Origin: Saksenaea vasiformis B4078
Lineage: Eukaryota > Mucoromycota > Mucoromycetes > Mucorales > Saksenaeaceae
Reading direction: 5' to 3'
Assembly: GCA_000697055.1 (NCBI GenBank)
Contig: JNDT01001151.1
Span: 1 to 39,563 of the forward strand
Length of the DNA stretch: 39,563 nt
The position numbers and the translations under genes were made by a program. This document shows positions 11,089 through 21,426 of this stretch, in pieces (positions within the stretch are counted from its first letter, which is position 1; every line of letters begins with the position of its first letter). The notes beneath the pieces are model-generated. The model was not told the origin of the DNA. It made no database searches and saw only the letters and a program-made list of their open reading frames with translations.

Positions 11089-12190
11089 ATGTCCAGCCAA
11101 TCATGCCCTGCAACTGTTGACGGTGTACCCTATATACAGTGGATTTATGTAGGTGTTTATATATCAGCATAATCCGACTAATGCCGACGCTAGACACTAT
11201 TTGGTGATTGCGTATATGGATGGCAAGAATGCCTTAGTTTATTACTGGGCTACCTCTCGATTCTTTGCTGGCTTAATGCACAAATGCCGTAAGTCCTTCC
11301 TCTACTTCTCCTATCGTTATATTGACTGAACCCGTCTCCTTTCTCTAGCCAAGTTATAAAAAATTACCGACTTGGAAGAGCTGAGTCTCTGAGTTTTACC
11401 TTTCTCGTTGTGTGGCTCACGGGTAAGAAACGTGACAAACATGTCATGTAACCACATTCATGTTCTTCTGACGTTATTTTTTTCTTTCTCTTCAGGTGAC
11501 GTTGCCAACCTGATTGGCTGTCAGATTACAGGTCAACTCCCGTTCCAGCTATATCTTTCCATCTACTTCATCGCTATCGACACATTTTTGTGTATCCAAT
11601 GGCTGTACTACGTCAAGTATCCTGATAATGCCCTGCGGCAATGGTTTAATCCACCCCAACCACCCGTTTCCGAAGGCAAACTAGCCGAATATACCCCCTT
11701 GTTATGCAATAATGATGCACCCTCATCTTCTTCTCAAAACTACAAGTCAACCGCCCTTTTCATGCTGGGCTTGCTTTCCTTCGGCAACATCAGCAGCAAT
11801 CTTGTATCGATTGACACTACTGCAACTGCAGAAATAGCCATCAGCAGCTACAGCGACGACAGTGATCGAGTTCTATGGATCGGCCGTTTCTTTGCTTGGC
11901 TATGCACCGCTCTCTATTTGTCCTCTCGACTACCACAGATTTACCAAAACTTCCGCCGACGTTCTGTAGAAGGCCTCTCCATGGCTTTGTTTTTCTTCGC
12001 TGCCATGGGCAACTTGACATACTGTCTCAGCATTTTCACAAATCCACATGCCACAAGAGCCTCGATGATAGAAAGCGTACCGTACATTCTGGGAAGTGCA
12101 GGCACACTAGTATTCGATGGTACTATTTTCGCCCAATATCTCCTATTCAACGCAAACCAACAAGAAGAGAAAGACGAGGAAATTATCTAA
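11089..12190 (+). CDS. PQ-loop family vacuolar/lysosomal amino acid transporter (Ypq/PQLC2 type)
   Basis: Exons are 11089-11148, 11194-11288, 11349-11422 and 11496-12190, giving 307 residues. The introns are 45, 60 and 73 nt. It is a seven-helix membrane protein of the PQ-loop (SWEET/KDEL-receptor-like) family. Both PQ motifs are present: MPQVIKNYRLG at residues 51-61 and LPQIYQNFRRRS at about 222-233. WLTGDVANLIGC follows the first. Family members such as yeast Ypq1-3/Rtc2 and animal PQLC2 export cationic amino acids from the vacuole or lysosome. I place it there by homology, not by a sorting signal. A variable hydrophilic loop (about residues 120-145) separates the two halves. The start is in exon 1, 45 bp after a CT tract. 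Which paralogue it is cannot be told. Confidence 0.9.
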
Positions 12191-12670
12191 GGATCAATAC
12201 TTGTATTTTTTTTCTCTTCCTTGTACATAACGACACGTATACCCATCCCACGCACATACGGATATATCATTTTATTTTTCACACCTGACCTTGTTCCGTA
12301 GATGCTGAATCATAGCTAAACGCCACCCAATCCCGCCCATACATACATAGCAACTGATCCCCCTAAATCACACCGGCTCATGCCCTAATTCAATAAACGT
12401 AATAGGCTCGCCACCTCATCATAAAGAAAGAAAAAAAAAGGACGCTGCACTATTTTCAAACTGTTTGGCCACCTGAATTACTGGAGCAGAGACGTACATC
12501 TTAGAAGACAGAGGTCACAGGGGAAAAATGCACCAATGATCACCATTCAGCAGCACGGCGTGCTTCTTCGTTTATTAGGAAAAAAAAACACTGGTAAGAC
12601 CATAGGTAGAGTTAAACCTTCTTTTTTGTTCGTTTATGGTATAATACACAAAAGCAGAAATTGCGGTGCT
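12191..12670. other. Intergenic between convergent genes
   Basis: Joint 3' region of the PQ-loop and CCS genes. It contains AATAAA-like signals near 12390 and T-rich or A-rich runs. No gene is seen. Confidence 0.5.
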
Positions 12671-13645
12671 TCACAACTGTGATGACTTCAAAGTCCGGGC
12701 CTCTTCCCATAGCGTTTTGCCTGAACAGGCACAGATCTTCTTGGTATTTTCAAATGCCCCGGCACTTCTCGCAATGATTCCGCACATCACGCCAGAACCA
12801 CTGGAACCATCTATTCTAGACTGGCCATCACGTTGGCCAAGGTCATCTTCCTTCTCTGTGATCACCATACTCCGACCAATAATATCCCACACCTTGATCC
12901 TTGAGCTTTCTATCAGCAAATCACCCCACCCATTAGCGTCGACCTCGATGTTTCCCAAATCTCCGAGATGGCCCGTCTCAGCGTCACCGTGTTCGACATT
13001 GGTAGGGTTGAAGTGGTCACCGGTGGTTGTCCACCCTTTGCTAATGTCACCCAATTCATGGATATGAACACCATGTTTACCTGGAGTGAGCCCTTCCACC
13101 GTCATATCAATTAGGCACGTGTCCTCGTCAATTTGTACAAAGCGTGCCAAACCCTGCTTGCCGGCCGGCATGGACACAGTGGGATCCGTTCCAAACACTT
13201 CAAAAATGCAGACGGCAGCACCAGAGTGGCCACTTTCATCAGCAACACCTTGACCACGAACAATGACAGTACGTCCTGTGTCCTTTAATGCACGAGATAC
13301 TTTGGAAGGTGGAGCTAATAAAATACTTTAGTACCTGATCCACACCTGCGCTGCAACTATGCGCTCAAAGTGTCGAAGATTTACCATTGCCTTGGACGAT
13401 CAGGCGCTGCTCGCTTAGGTTAATATCAAAAGACTTGATATCTATGTTTCTGCTCATGTGAGTCATTGTACTTGCTGACAAATGATCTGGCTTACCAGGG
13501 AATTGTGACAGAACCCGTGTGATGTCGTCCACACAGGTCTGGCACGTCATTTCGACGGCAAACTCGGTCTTTTCGGAACGAAGTTAGTGACGCATTAACA
13601 AACAGACTAATATACTTTAAACAATTTCTTCGAAATAGCGGACAT
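12671..13645 (-). CDS. CCS1: Copper chaperone for superoxide dismutase
   Basis: Exons on the minus strand are 13645-13616, 13568-13496, 13441-13385 and 13314-12671, giving 267 residues (introns 47, 54 and 70 nt). Domain 1 is an Atx1-like fold with the copper site MTCQTC at residues 17-22. Domain 2 resembles Cu,Zn-SOD (HIHELGD, DHFNP, EHGD, GHLGDLGN). Domain 3 is the short tail with the CxC pair CAC at 248-250. The protein loads copper into Sod1 and helps form its disulfide. In domain 2 the last copper-ligand His of SOD is replaced (GRSMVITEK) and the subunit-loop Cys equivalent is Trp (SKGWTTTG). So this is a chaperone, not an active SOD. The spliced frame is unbroken. Confidence 0.94.
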
Positions 13646-15288
13646 TGTGCTTTTGCAATGATAGAATTGTGAGCTGACAAAGCAATTGCCTTCGGAGAGA
13701 CATGCACGACGAAGTCACGGATATCCATTGTCGGATTGGCTCATACCTGGGCATCCACACGCGCGCAGATGCCCAGCCATTTTTCTTATGGGCTCACGTT
13801 TGGTCCAATGGTGTGACCCGCTCTGTGTGCTTTTGAAGCTTGCAGTTAGATTGCGCAGGTTATCCGACACTTATAGAATATCAAAGTAATAAGAAAGCAA
13901 ATCGAATGAACCGTTACAAAAAGAACATACCAAAGAACCAAAGAGCGTGATAAGAGACGGTGTCGATATCATTTTATATGCAGAGATGGGAAGATGTCTA
14001 TTGCAGTTGCTCAATCTTGACTTGCAATGTCGTATATGTAGTCGTATCTCGAATTGTATCCCTTCTGGAAAGATTACGATGCTTATTGAGGGGCCATTGG
14101 AAAGCTTCTTACGGATTACTCATGCAAGACTGTATCTTCTCGTATACATGAGATCTGATAATGCTATACAGCCGTGAAATTTTCGCGGTCGGTATGAAAC
14201 CGATCGTCAACTACTTTCGCGCGTGCCGTGCTATCTACGGGAATGCATGCAGATGGAATACAAGACGACGTTCTTTTTTTTTTCTGAATGTAAGGCAGAT
14301 TTCAGTCAGCCAAGACCATAAAGAATTCCGATTGGTCATAACTTGTTGGAGCCTGTATACCATCTTGTTGACTAGAGCAGCAAAATATCTTGGAGTGTAC
14401 CGCATGAACAAGATACTTGTTCAAAAAAAAAAAAAAGGTTGGCTCTAAGTAGGTACCGTGATATCAGTTCCGTAAAGCAAAGAAAAGGGAAAATAATGAT
14501 CCATGCTCGTTTTAACTCGCGTTTGTACAAAAAGCGATTATCATCGCAAATATAAGATTACTGCTTCATTTTTCCATGGCCGTCAAGTTATCAGCATTGT
14601 GCCAGAAAGGATGTAGGATGTTTGGGGTCTTATCATTAGCCGACCAAGAGCATCTTAAAATTGGCACAAGAAGGTTTTTGCTGGATACCACGTTTATTCC
14701 AATGGAAGCTCAAGCCCATCGGCTAGCTACCTCACGCTAACCGGCTTGCAACACAGACTCCAAAAAGAGTATCGACCTTAGATGTACGATTTTGCAACCC
14801 GTAGTGGACGATCCCGCTCCAAACTTGCTTGTAAGCCATGAACTCGGGTTCGGGACAGGATCTCTGAAAATCATCAGCCTAGTTGTAGAAGTTATAGGAA
14901 GCAGAATTTAGAATGGTTGAAAGCGCGTGCTGAAATGATGATATCAACTCCAGAAGAGCCTGCCAACCATATATCCTAATTCTATGGACGGTCAAAGGTA
15001 ATTCGCTTTTCCGTTATACACCTCAGCAAATGTGAGGTCCGCAAAGTATTTAAATTCTTAGCACATACGAATCCTTGACCCATCAATGCATCCTGTCAAA
15101 GCAAATAATTATTGAAACAGATGCAAACATATTCCAAAATGGTATACAGGTTGACAGGCGAACATTAACGTGAGGAGGATCCTGTCTATCTTTCAGACTT
15201 TTGATTGGCCAATCAGATTTGATGGCGCTGAATAGAAAACGTAGTCAAACTGTTTGACACCCGAAAGGATCACTCACGCGTCCTTGTC
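13646..15288. other. Intergenic, 1.6 kb
   Basis: Lies between the divergent CCS1 and prefoldin genes. Several open frames below 100 codons exist on the plus strand (13947-14177, 14161-14448, and a 54-codon frame at 14576-14740 with a fair start context). None has a recognisable domain or splice-consistent extension. No tRNA or repeat was found. Confidence 0.4.
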
Positions 15289-15811
15289 ATGTCCAGCAAG
15301 AAACCTTCCGAAGCCGAGCTGACCCAGCAAGTAAGCAAAGAAACAGAATGACCAGTTCAGAACCCATTAATGAAAGGAGTAAAGTACAATCAATTTAAGA
15401 ATGAGCTTCAATCAATTGCACAAAAGATTGGCGAGCTTGAATCTGAAGTGGAAGAACACAAGTATATATCGAGTAATCTGGATCGCGATTGCTGTTGTCT
15501 TAACCATCTGCCTCATTGTACAGAATCGTCATCGACAGCATCTCCCCTCTAGAGCCTGGTCGCAAGTGTTTCCGCATGGTGGGCGGTGTATTGGTGGAAA
15601 GAACCATCAAAGAAGTGCTACCGGCACTCGAGACAAACTATTCAGGGGTACTGTTTTATTTATTGGCATCTTAGAGCGGCTATACTGAGCATATCCATTG
15701 AAATAGATCCAACAAGTTATCCAATCTCTGTTGCAGACATACAAGCGCAAGGAACAGGAATTTGTTGAGTTTCAGAAGAAACACAATATCCAAGTCGTTG
15801 CAAAACAATAA
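15289..15811 (+). CDS. GIM4: Prefoldin subunit 2
   Basis: Exons are 15289-15330, 15385-15461, 15524-15647 and 15707-15811, giving 115 residues (introns 54, 62 and 59 nt). It is a beta-type prefoldin subunit: helix, short beta hairpin region, helix. The first coiled coil includes FKNELQSIAQKIGELE. The centre has RKCFRMVGGVLVERTIKEVLP, the family signature, and the second coiled coil includes QTYKRKEQEFVEFQKKHNI. Prefoldin is a cytosolic six-subunit chaperone that hands unfolded actin and tubulin to CCT. The last intron was placed with its acceptor at 15706 because this restores the expected helix (IQQVIQSLLQ). The length is normal for the family. Confidence 0.94.
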
Positions 15812-17320
15812 GCATTTCTTTTTCCTGGTTGCAGATTGTATATACACAAAATTTGGCTTTTTCAGAAGATAAACAATGCAAATCTCTAGGTCGCCATTGG
15901 TGGACAAAAGAGATATTGTAACTCAACCGTTAGATCATTGCATCACGAATCGGATACGACAGAGGATCAGGTCCTTGTTTTCGTGTTTGATTGTAAAATG
16001 GAAAAAGAACATAATTGGTATAGTTCGAAACAATAGATGACTCTTCTCGTTGCATTATTGCATCTTATCTTTCTAAAATCAATTTCTCACGCCACTAATC
16101 TATCGGCTAGCTCTTTCGTGAAAAGAAAATGTCTTGTGAGAAGTGCAAATCATATGCTTTCCGAAGTGATCATGATCTGTTACTAGGGGAAGTCTCAGAC
16201 AACTGTCCACTAATACGTATATTCGCCTTGAGGTAATAAACTGAGAATTCTGTTTTAGGTTCATCTTTATGTTAAAGCTCTGTCACTTGTGAGAATATTC
16301 AACAGATGACACTGAACGAATGAAAATTGCATGAGGCCTTTGTATCTGCAGTCAGTGCGCAATGCTAGGTATTTGACTTATATGGCTAATCATGATGGCT
16401 AGAACAGGTCAGGGCCCGACAGCCATTATGTGGTTATCTGTGCTGAGTTCGTGCTCACCTCTACCGTAACAGGGAGAAACCGTCCAGGATACTTACAGCA
16501 TACGGCGACCGTCGGGATCAATTCATAATGTGTTCCACATTGTGTCGAATCGTTTAAACGTTCAAAAAGAAGAACTCATTAATCAGGGAACGTCCTGTGT
16601 GTTAATCCCGAGTGCTTGAGCGGCGGAGACATCATCCTCCTAAGTCTTGGTTCGAGTCCAGCATTCTACGCGTTATCAAGTGTTGGTCTAGCCTCTTCTA
16701 AACTTTTCTTCTGCAAAAGGCACTAGACAGCTGGTTCATGTTGATCTTCACCAAGTCACAACCTATTCCGAAGGATTACGGCTGGACTCCCGCACTGGCA
16801 GCTGTACCCGGTAAGTCATCTACAACATCGATGAAGATTCTGGTTAGAGCTACGAGACCTATTGATTACATTTTCAACTGTGTTTGAAATCGCGCAATTA
16901 CAGTTGTACCGCTTGTCAAATTGAACCGGAACAAAAGAAAGCCAGTATGATCGAAGTATGAAAGTTAGATGAGGTTTCGAGTAGCATATACATTGCCATG
17001 GTAGCATACTTTGAAGCTGGCCGTTACTTCCCAAGGTTTTTATCCATTCCTTATTCAATAAATGTTTATCGCCCCATAAGTCCCAGAGAAGTATTCACTT
17101 CTACCGAAAAAACCTTAACGTTTTGTCAGACATTGGATAGTAAGAAAGGCGACACAGAGAAAGACGACTTGTTGTCTGTACAACATAATTCCAGACTGCT
17201 CAAGGCATAAACATTATCGATCTTCCATGCACAGGTTCCCCAGTCACGTTGTCAGCTCATCAGCGCCCGTTCCTGCATCAGCGGTGAACTCAGCTCTTCC
17301 TTTTCTCCCAGAACCAAAGA
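15812..17320. other. Intergenic, 1.5 kb
   Basis: Separates prefoldin 2 and ATG18, both on the plus strand. A sequence at 16649-16659 equals a tRNA B-box (GGTTCGAGTCC) but no cloverleaf can be built around it. Short open stretches at 16405-16525, 16585-16720 and 16740-16800 look weakly exon-like, without a start or a recognised family. No repeat was found. Confidence 0.35.
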
Positions 17321-18940
17321 ATGAACTTGGGCGATAAGAGTACCAACGAATTACTGTTCATAAATTTCAACCAAGAGTTTAGCTGCATTTCTGTGGGCAC
17401 CAAGCATGGCTACAGAATATACAATTGTGACCCGTATGGTCGATGTTACTCCAAGTGTAAGTTCGAAAGCTGCGCATAAACTTCCCTTGCAACTGACGTG
17501 GACATGTAGCGGATGGCGGTACTGGGATTGTTGAAATGCTATTCTGCACATCGCTTGTAGCGCTTGTTGGTGCTGGTGAAAAACCTGCATTTTCTCCAAG
17601 ACATTTACAAATCATCAACACCAAGGTAAGAAGGGAGAATGAGGTTACCATTTCGAAATTAACAGGACAAGGATAGAGGCAGTCTACTATATGCGAGTTA
17701 ACCTTTCCTACATCCATTCTGGCTGTCAAAATGAACCGCCGCAGACTGATTGTTGTACTCGAGGAACAAATTTTTGTGTACGATATCAGCAACATGAAAC
17801 TACTTCACACCATTGACACAGGCCTAAACCCTTCAGGTAACATAGAAAGAAAAGGAAAAAAAAGAAAGAAAAAAAAAGAGCAATTCTGATAAGAATAAGG
17901 AAAACTTATCAAAAAGAGCATTAGCTATCTGTGCTTTATCACCCTCTAGCGAAAACTGCTATATCGCCTATCCCTCTCGACCCTCTTCAGTATCAGGACA
18001 GACATCAAGCTCGTACTATGCGACAGGAGATGTCGGGATATTCGATGCGTTGTCATCAACAACGGTCAATATTGTGCAAGCGCACAAGAGCCCGTTAAGT
18101 TGTGTCACAATGAATTCGGAAGGCACGCTTCTGGCCACAGCTAGTGAAAAGGTAAGATGACTCAAGCAAAATGAGCAGCGCTTTACTAACATGGTCTCCA
18201 GGGCACGGTTATCCGAGTGTTCTCGATTCCAGATGCAAACAAAGTGTATCAATTCCGGCGTGGATCCTATCCAGCCAAAATTTATTCCATGTCATTTAAT
18301 CTTGTGAGCACCTTATTGTGTGTTTCAAGTGACACGGAAACAGTGCACATATTCAAACTCCCTACGGGTGGTCCGCCTTCAGCAAATGGAGCCAACGGAT
18401 ACGGAGATAAGATATCTTATGCGAAGGAGTACGATAACGTCGATTCGCGAGGGAGTTCTTCAAGCGTTGGGTAAGAATATACAACAACAACAAAAAAAAA
18501 AGCCAATGTAGTAACGAGGGCTGCAGGCAAATGCTAAGACGGTCTTCCATGAACATTGGCCGAAACCTCGCAGGAAGCATGGGGTCCTATTTACCTGAGA
18601 TGATTACAGAGATGTGGGAGCCAGCGAGAGACTTCGCATCCCTGAAACTTCCAAACGCTGGCGTGAGAAGCCTAGTTGCATTGAGCAGGTAACGTTCATT
18701 GAGCACCGATAAGCAGGGATTGATTGTACTTTTTCACGAAGCACAACTCCGCAAGTGATGGTTGTCACATCCGATGGATTCTTTTATCAGTACAACATTG
18801 ATCTGGAGAACGGTGGCGAGTGTGTCCCTCTGAAACAGTACAGGTAAGCCTTGTATCCGATGTAAGGTGTTGGCGTTTAAACTCTCTGTAGTCTTTTGGA
18901 ACCCAGCGACGATATGAATGAAACACTAGGAGAGCAATAA
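17321..18940 (+). CDS. ATG18: Atg18-type PROPPIN, PI3P/PI(3,5)P2-binding beta-propeller
   Basis: Eight exons: 17321-17456, 17510-17625, 17677-17836, 17925-18151, 18202-18470, 18527-18688, 18742-18843 and 18892-18940, giving 406 residues. Introns are 48-88 nt and every phase joins cleanly. The seven-bladed WD-like propeller begins with [19 protein letters not shown]. The lipid-binding motif FRRG is at 231-234, followed by [12 protein letters not shown]. The insert with [14 protein letters not shown] and [14 protein letters not shown] corresponds to the blade 6 loop that dips into membranes. Atg18/WIPI proteins work in autophagosome formation with Atg2. In yeast Atg18 also controls vacuole size through the Fab1-Vac14 complex. 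Atg21 or Hsv2 are alternatives, but length and loop favour Atg18. Confidence 0.92.
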
Positions 18941-19526
18941 CTATTGCATTATATGTGTCTGTGTTCTTTTCTTTTTTTCTTCTTCTTCTTCTTTCTTTAT
19001 TGATCACGTAATCCTGCGAATAATGCCTTTCCCAACCTCTCAGTTTTGTCCGTTTTGCCTGTGTGTGTTCGGTATCAACTGCATAGCACTGGCCTTCGCC
19101 GGTATAGCTAGTTATTTGACAATAATGAGACTACATCTCATCTATTGCGTGGAGGTATGTCTTATCAGCAAAAATAGTGTTGTATTTACGTGCATTTGTG
19201 GATGGTATTTTTGTCAGGTCGTATTAAGCTTTCAAAAGCCGGATAATAATCGGTAGTATTTCAATATGTAGATAAACATGTCTACTTTATGAGATTGCTG
19301 TGAATGCTACTCTAAGAAATTATTTGTGCTGCCTGGGATCATATGTCAAACGAAAATACATGTTTTCGTTGCCAATAAATAAATTCTACATACAGTAGTT
19401 CAGTTTGTGGAACTTAGTAACAGACGTAAGCTTTGCAATCTGGATTTTCTAGCATTGATGCCCTAAGATCCCAAGTCTTTTCTTTATGAAGCAAATTCAG
19501 GATATTACGAAAGCATTCAGCATATT
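18941..19526. other. Intergenic after ATG18
   Basis: Starts with a T/C-rich stretch (18965-18998) in the 3' region of ATG18. A plus-strand frame at 19023-19256 is Cys/Phe-rich with no recognisable feature, and I do not call it a gene. Confidence 0.4.
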
Positions 19527-19701
19527 CACTGTGGGAAAGGCGTTTCCGACAGTTCCCCTGTTTTTGTCATTTTCAGGTAGATAGTCGTTGCAGTGTAGCA
19601 CAGAACTGCCAAAATGTGTCTTGAAGCTGCCACAACGATTCCGATTATTTACCTGAAAACGACAAAAACAGGTGAATTGTCGGTACCTTTTCCCCATAGT
19701 G
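19527..19701. mobile_element. MITE, CACTA-like, 175 bp
   Basis: The two ends form imperfect inverted repeats of about 65 bp. The left end starts CACTGTGGGAAAGG and the right end, reverse-complemented, starts CACTATGGGGAAAAGG. Both then share a CCGACA..TTC.CCTGTTTTTGTC.TTTTCAGGTA core. The element is flanked on both sides by ATT (19524-19526 and 19702-19704), a 3-bp target duplication. CACTA/EnSpm elements have 3-bp duplications and ends starting CACT(A/G), so this is probably a non-autonomous member. There is no coding capacity. Confidence 0.75.
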
Positions 19702-19834
19702 ATTGTCTGATTACATTTGTTGGCACTTGTACTTAGCGGGATTGAAAGACATCTCCACGATTCGTGATCATAGGTAGCGCTTTACTCACAAGCCGAAGAG
19801 CTAGAAGGACATTTCTGAGCCCAGTCGAGAAGTA

Positions 19835-20008
19835 CAGTAGATACTCGATATAAGAATACTCACGGTAGACAGAAAATCTATTCCTTTATCGAGAATATTC
19901 TTCAAGTGAAGGTTGCAGCATAGTGTCCACTAAATTTGTTTCTCTAAAAAAGTATTCTTTTATCGAGATTATTCTTATATCGAATATTCTTATAACGAGC
20001 ACCTACTG
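19835..20008. mobile_element. MITE with TA target site, Tc1/mariner-pogo-like, 174 bp
   Basis: The left end reads CAGTAGATACTCGATATAAG and the right end, reverse-complemented, reads CAGTAGGTGCTCGTTATAAG. They match at about 23 of 27 terminal positions, continuing AATA.TC. Both sides are flanked by TA (19833-19834 and 20009-20010), the Tc1/mariner target duplication. The CAGT start resembles pogo/Tigger ends. Inside, variants of TTATCGAGA.TATTCTT recur in both orientations, so the strand would fold into a long hairpin. No coding capacity. Confidence 0.78.
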
Positions 20009-20493
20009 TACTTTTCAAAGTACATGACAAGTGTATCGATCGTCGATGTCAACAATTCCCCCTAGCTCACCTGGCGCAAATCTCAGCGCATAGAACTACC
20101 CAGATATGTTAGTATCATAGAAGACGTGTGAAGCTTTTAGTTTGCTTAGGCGGCCAGGCCTAGATAAGAGTGCTGGCTTGTCTAATTTGATCCAGGGTAG
20201 TAGTCAAGTATACATTTACTTAGAGACATGGATTCTACATAAATTTGTATATGCATTTCCTTCTGATATGCAAAAATTCTCTGTGGTCCGCGTAAAAAAA
20301 TATTTTTGTCGCCAGTCTACCAAATCTGCTATTGACACATTGGGTAAGTTGAGTATGCCTTTGGTTGAGTACCTTAACATTTTTAAGCGGCGCAATCTTT
20401 GGCGGAAGCTGATACGTCATTTCAGGCGTGACTTGGGAGAGGGGTTGTCGACAGAATTGCTGTTTACTTCTTGTCCCCGCAAGCAGATCAACC
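20009..20493. other. Upstream region of uL4m
   Basis: Promoter side of the mitochondrial ribosomal protein gene. The plus-strand frame 20142-20540 overlaps the real start in another frame and shows no family features. Confidence 0.4.
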
Positions 20494-21426
20494 ATGTCAT
20501 TTTTGCATCGACTTTCTCTGGTCACGGGCTCTGCTTCTAATGCCGTCAAGGTGAGATACGATAAATAATTTGTAGTCAATGGTGGCTGATTTATTTCGAA
20601 ACAGGCGACTATGTCCCAAAGGACATTGGCTACGGCCGTTGCAACTCCCAAAGGTACCTTGCTTGCTGTCGATCGGGAACGGTCCAGCTAAACAATGTCA
20701 TTTTTCTTTTGTTTTCTTTAAAAAGTAGTGTTGCCTGGCGTCCAAGCTTTTATTCGCGATTTCAAAACGAATGAACCAGTCTCTATTGTTGATCTTAACC
20801 GTGAAGTGTTTGGTGCCCCTCTCCGACGAGACATTCTGCACCGTGTTGTGGTATGGCAGCGCGACTGCTTGCGTCAGGGTACCCATTCGACAAAAGGACG
20901 CGCAGATGTTCGGGGTTCAGGCAGAAAAGTAGCTGGCCAAAAGGGAAGAGGCAAAGCAAGAATTGGTAACTTAAAGGCTCCCCATCTGAAAGGAGGTAAG
21001 TTAGATACGAAAGGGAAAAAAAACGAGCGATTGATATCAAAATGGTTAGGTGGAGTCGCTTTTGGACCAAAGCCAAGAGATCATAGCACCGATCTGCCAC
21101 GCAAAGTGCAGGAATTTGGTTTGCGTGTGGCCTTGAGCGCAAAGTACGCACAGGATCAGTTGACAGTCGTGGAAAACTTGCAGGATTTCGAGTCACACAA
21201 GACACGCGACCTTGCAAAGGTGTTGGAAAATGTCTACGAAAAACCCAAGCTGCTAATGATTCTCAACGACGAAAACGAAAACTTGGAGCTGGCCGCACGT
21301 AACCTTCCCGATTGCGAAGTGATCAATGTATTGGAGACGAACGTATTGGATCTGTTGACCTACGATAAGTTAATCATTGAGAAGAGCGCGGTAGAGACAT
21401 TGGAGGAGGTCTTGAAAACTGCATAA
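20494..21426 (+). CDS. YML6: Mitochondrial large-subunit ribosomal protein uL4m
   Basis: Exons are 20494-20550, 20605-20653, 20726-20995 and 21050-21426, giving 250 residues. The L4 signature is clear: GTHSTKGRADVRGSGRK, QKGRGKARIG, APHLKGGGVAFGPKPRD and STDLPRKVQEFGLRVALSAK. The N-terminus is rich in Leu, Ser, Arg and Ala and poor in acidic residues, fitting a mitochondrial import signal. The third intron (20996-21049, 54 nt) has no stop and is a multiple of three, so an unspliced reading stays open. It is treated as an intron because it has good GTAAGT and TTAG sites and splits the invariant GGGVAFGP block. The protein lines the early peptide exit tunnel of the mitoribosome. Confidence 0.92.

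Noticed and set aside
14576..14740. A 54-codon frame starting CCATGGCC
   Set aside because: Start context is fair, but there is no domain, no splice-linked extension and no other support; reported only inside the intergenic entry.
15586..15768. Overlapping short plus-strand frames across prefoldin 2
   Set aside because: They are out of frame with the spliced gene and are explained by introns and alternative frames.
16604..16680. tRNA-like sequence with a perfect B-box GGTTCGAGTCC
   Set aside because: The T-stem has a mismatch, the anticodon arm is one base short, and no acceptor stem partner exists for the 3' side. It is at best a relic or chance match.
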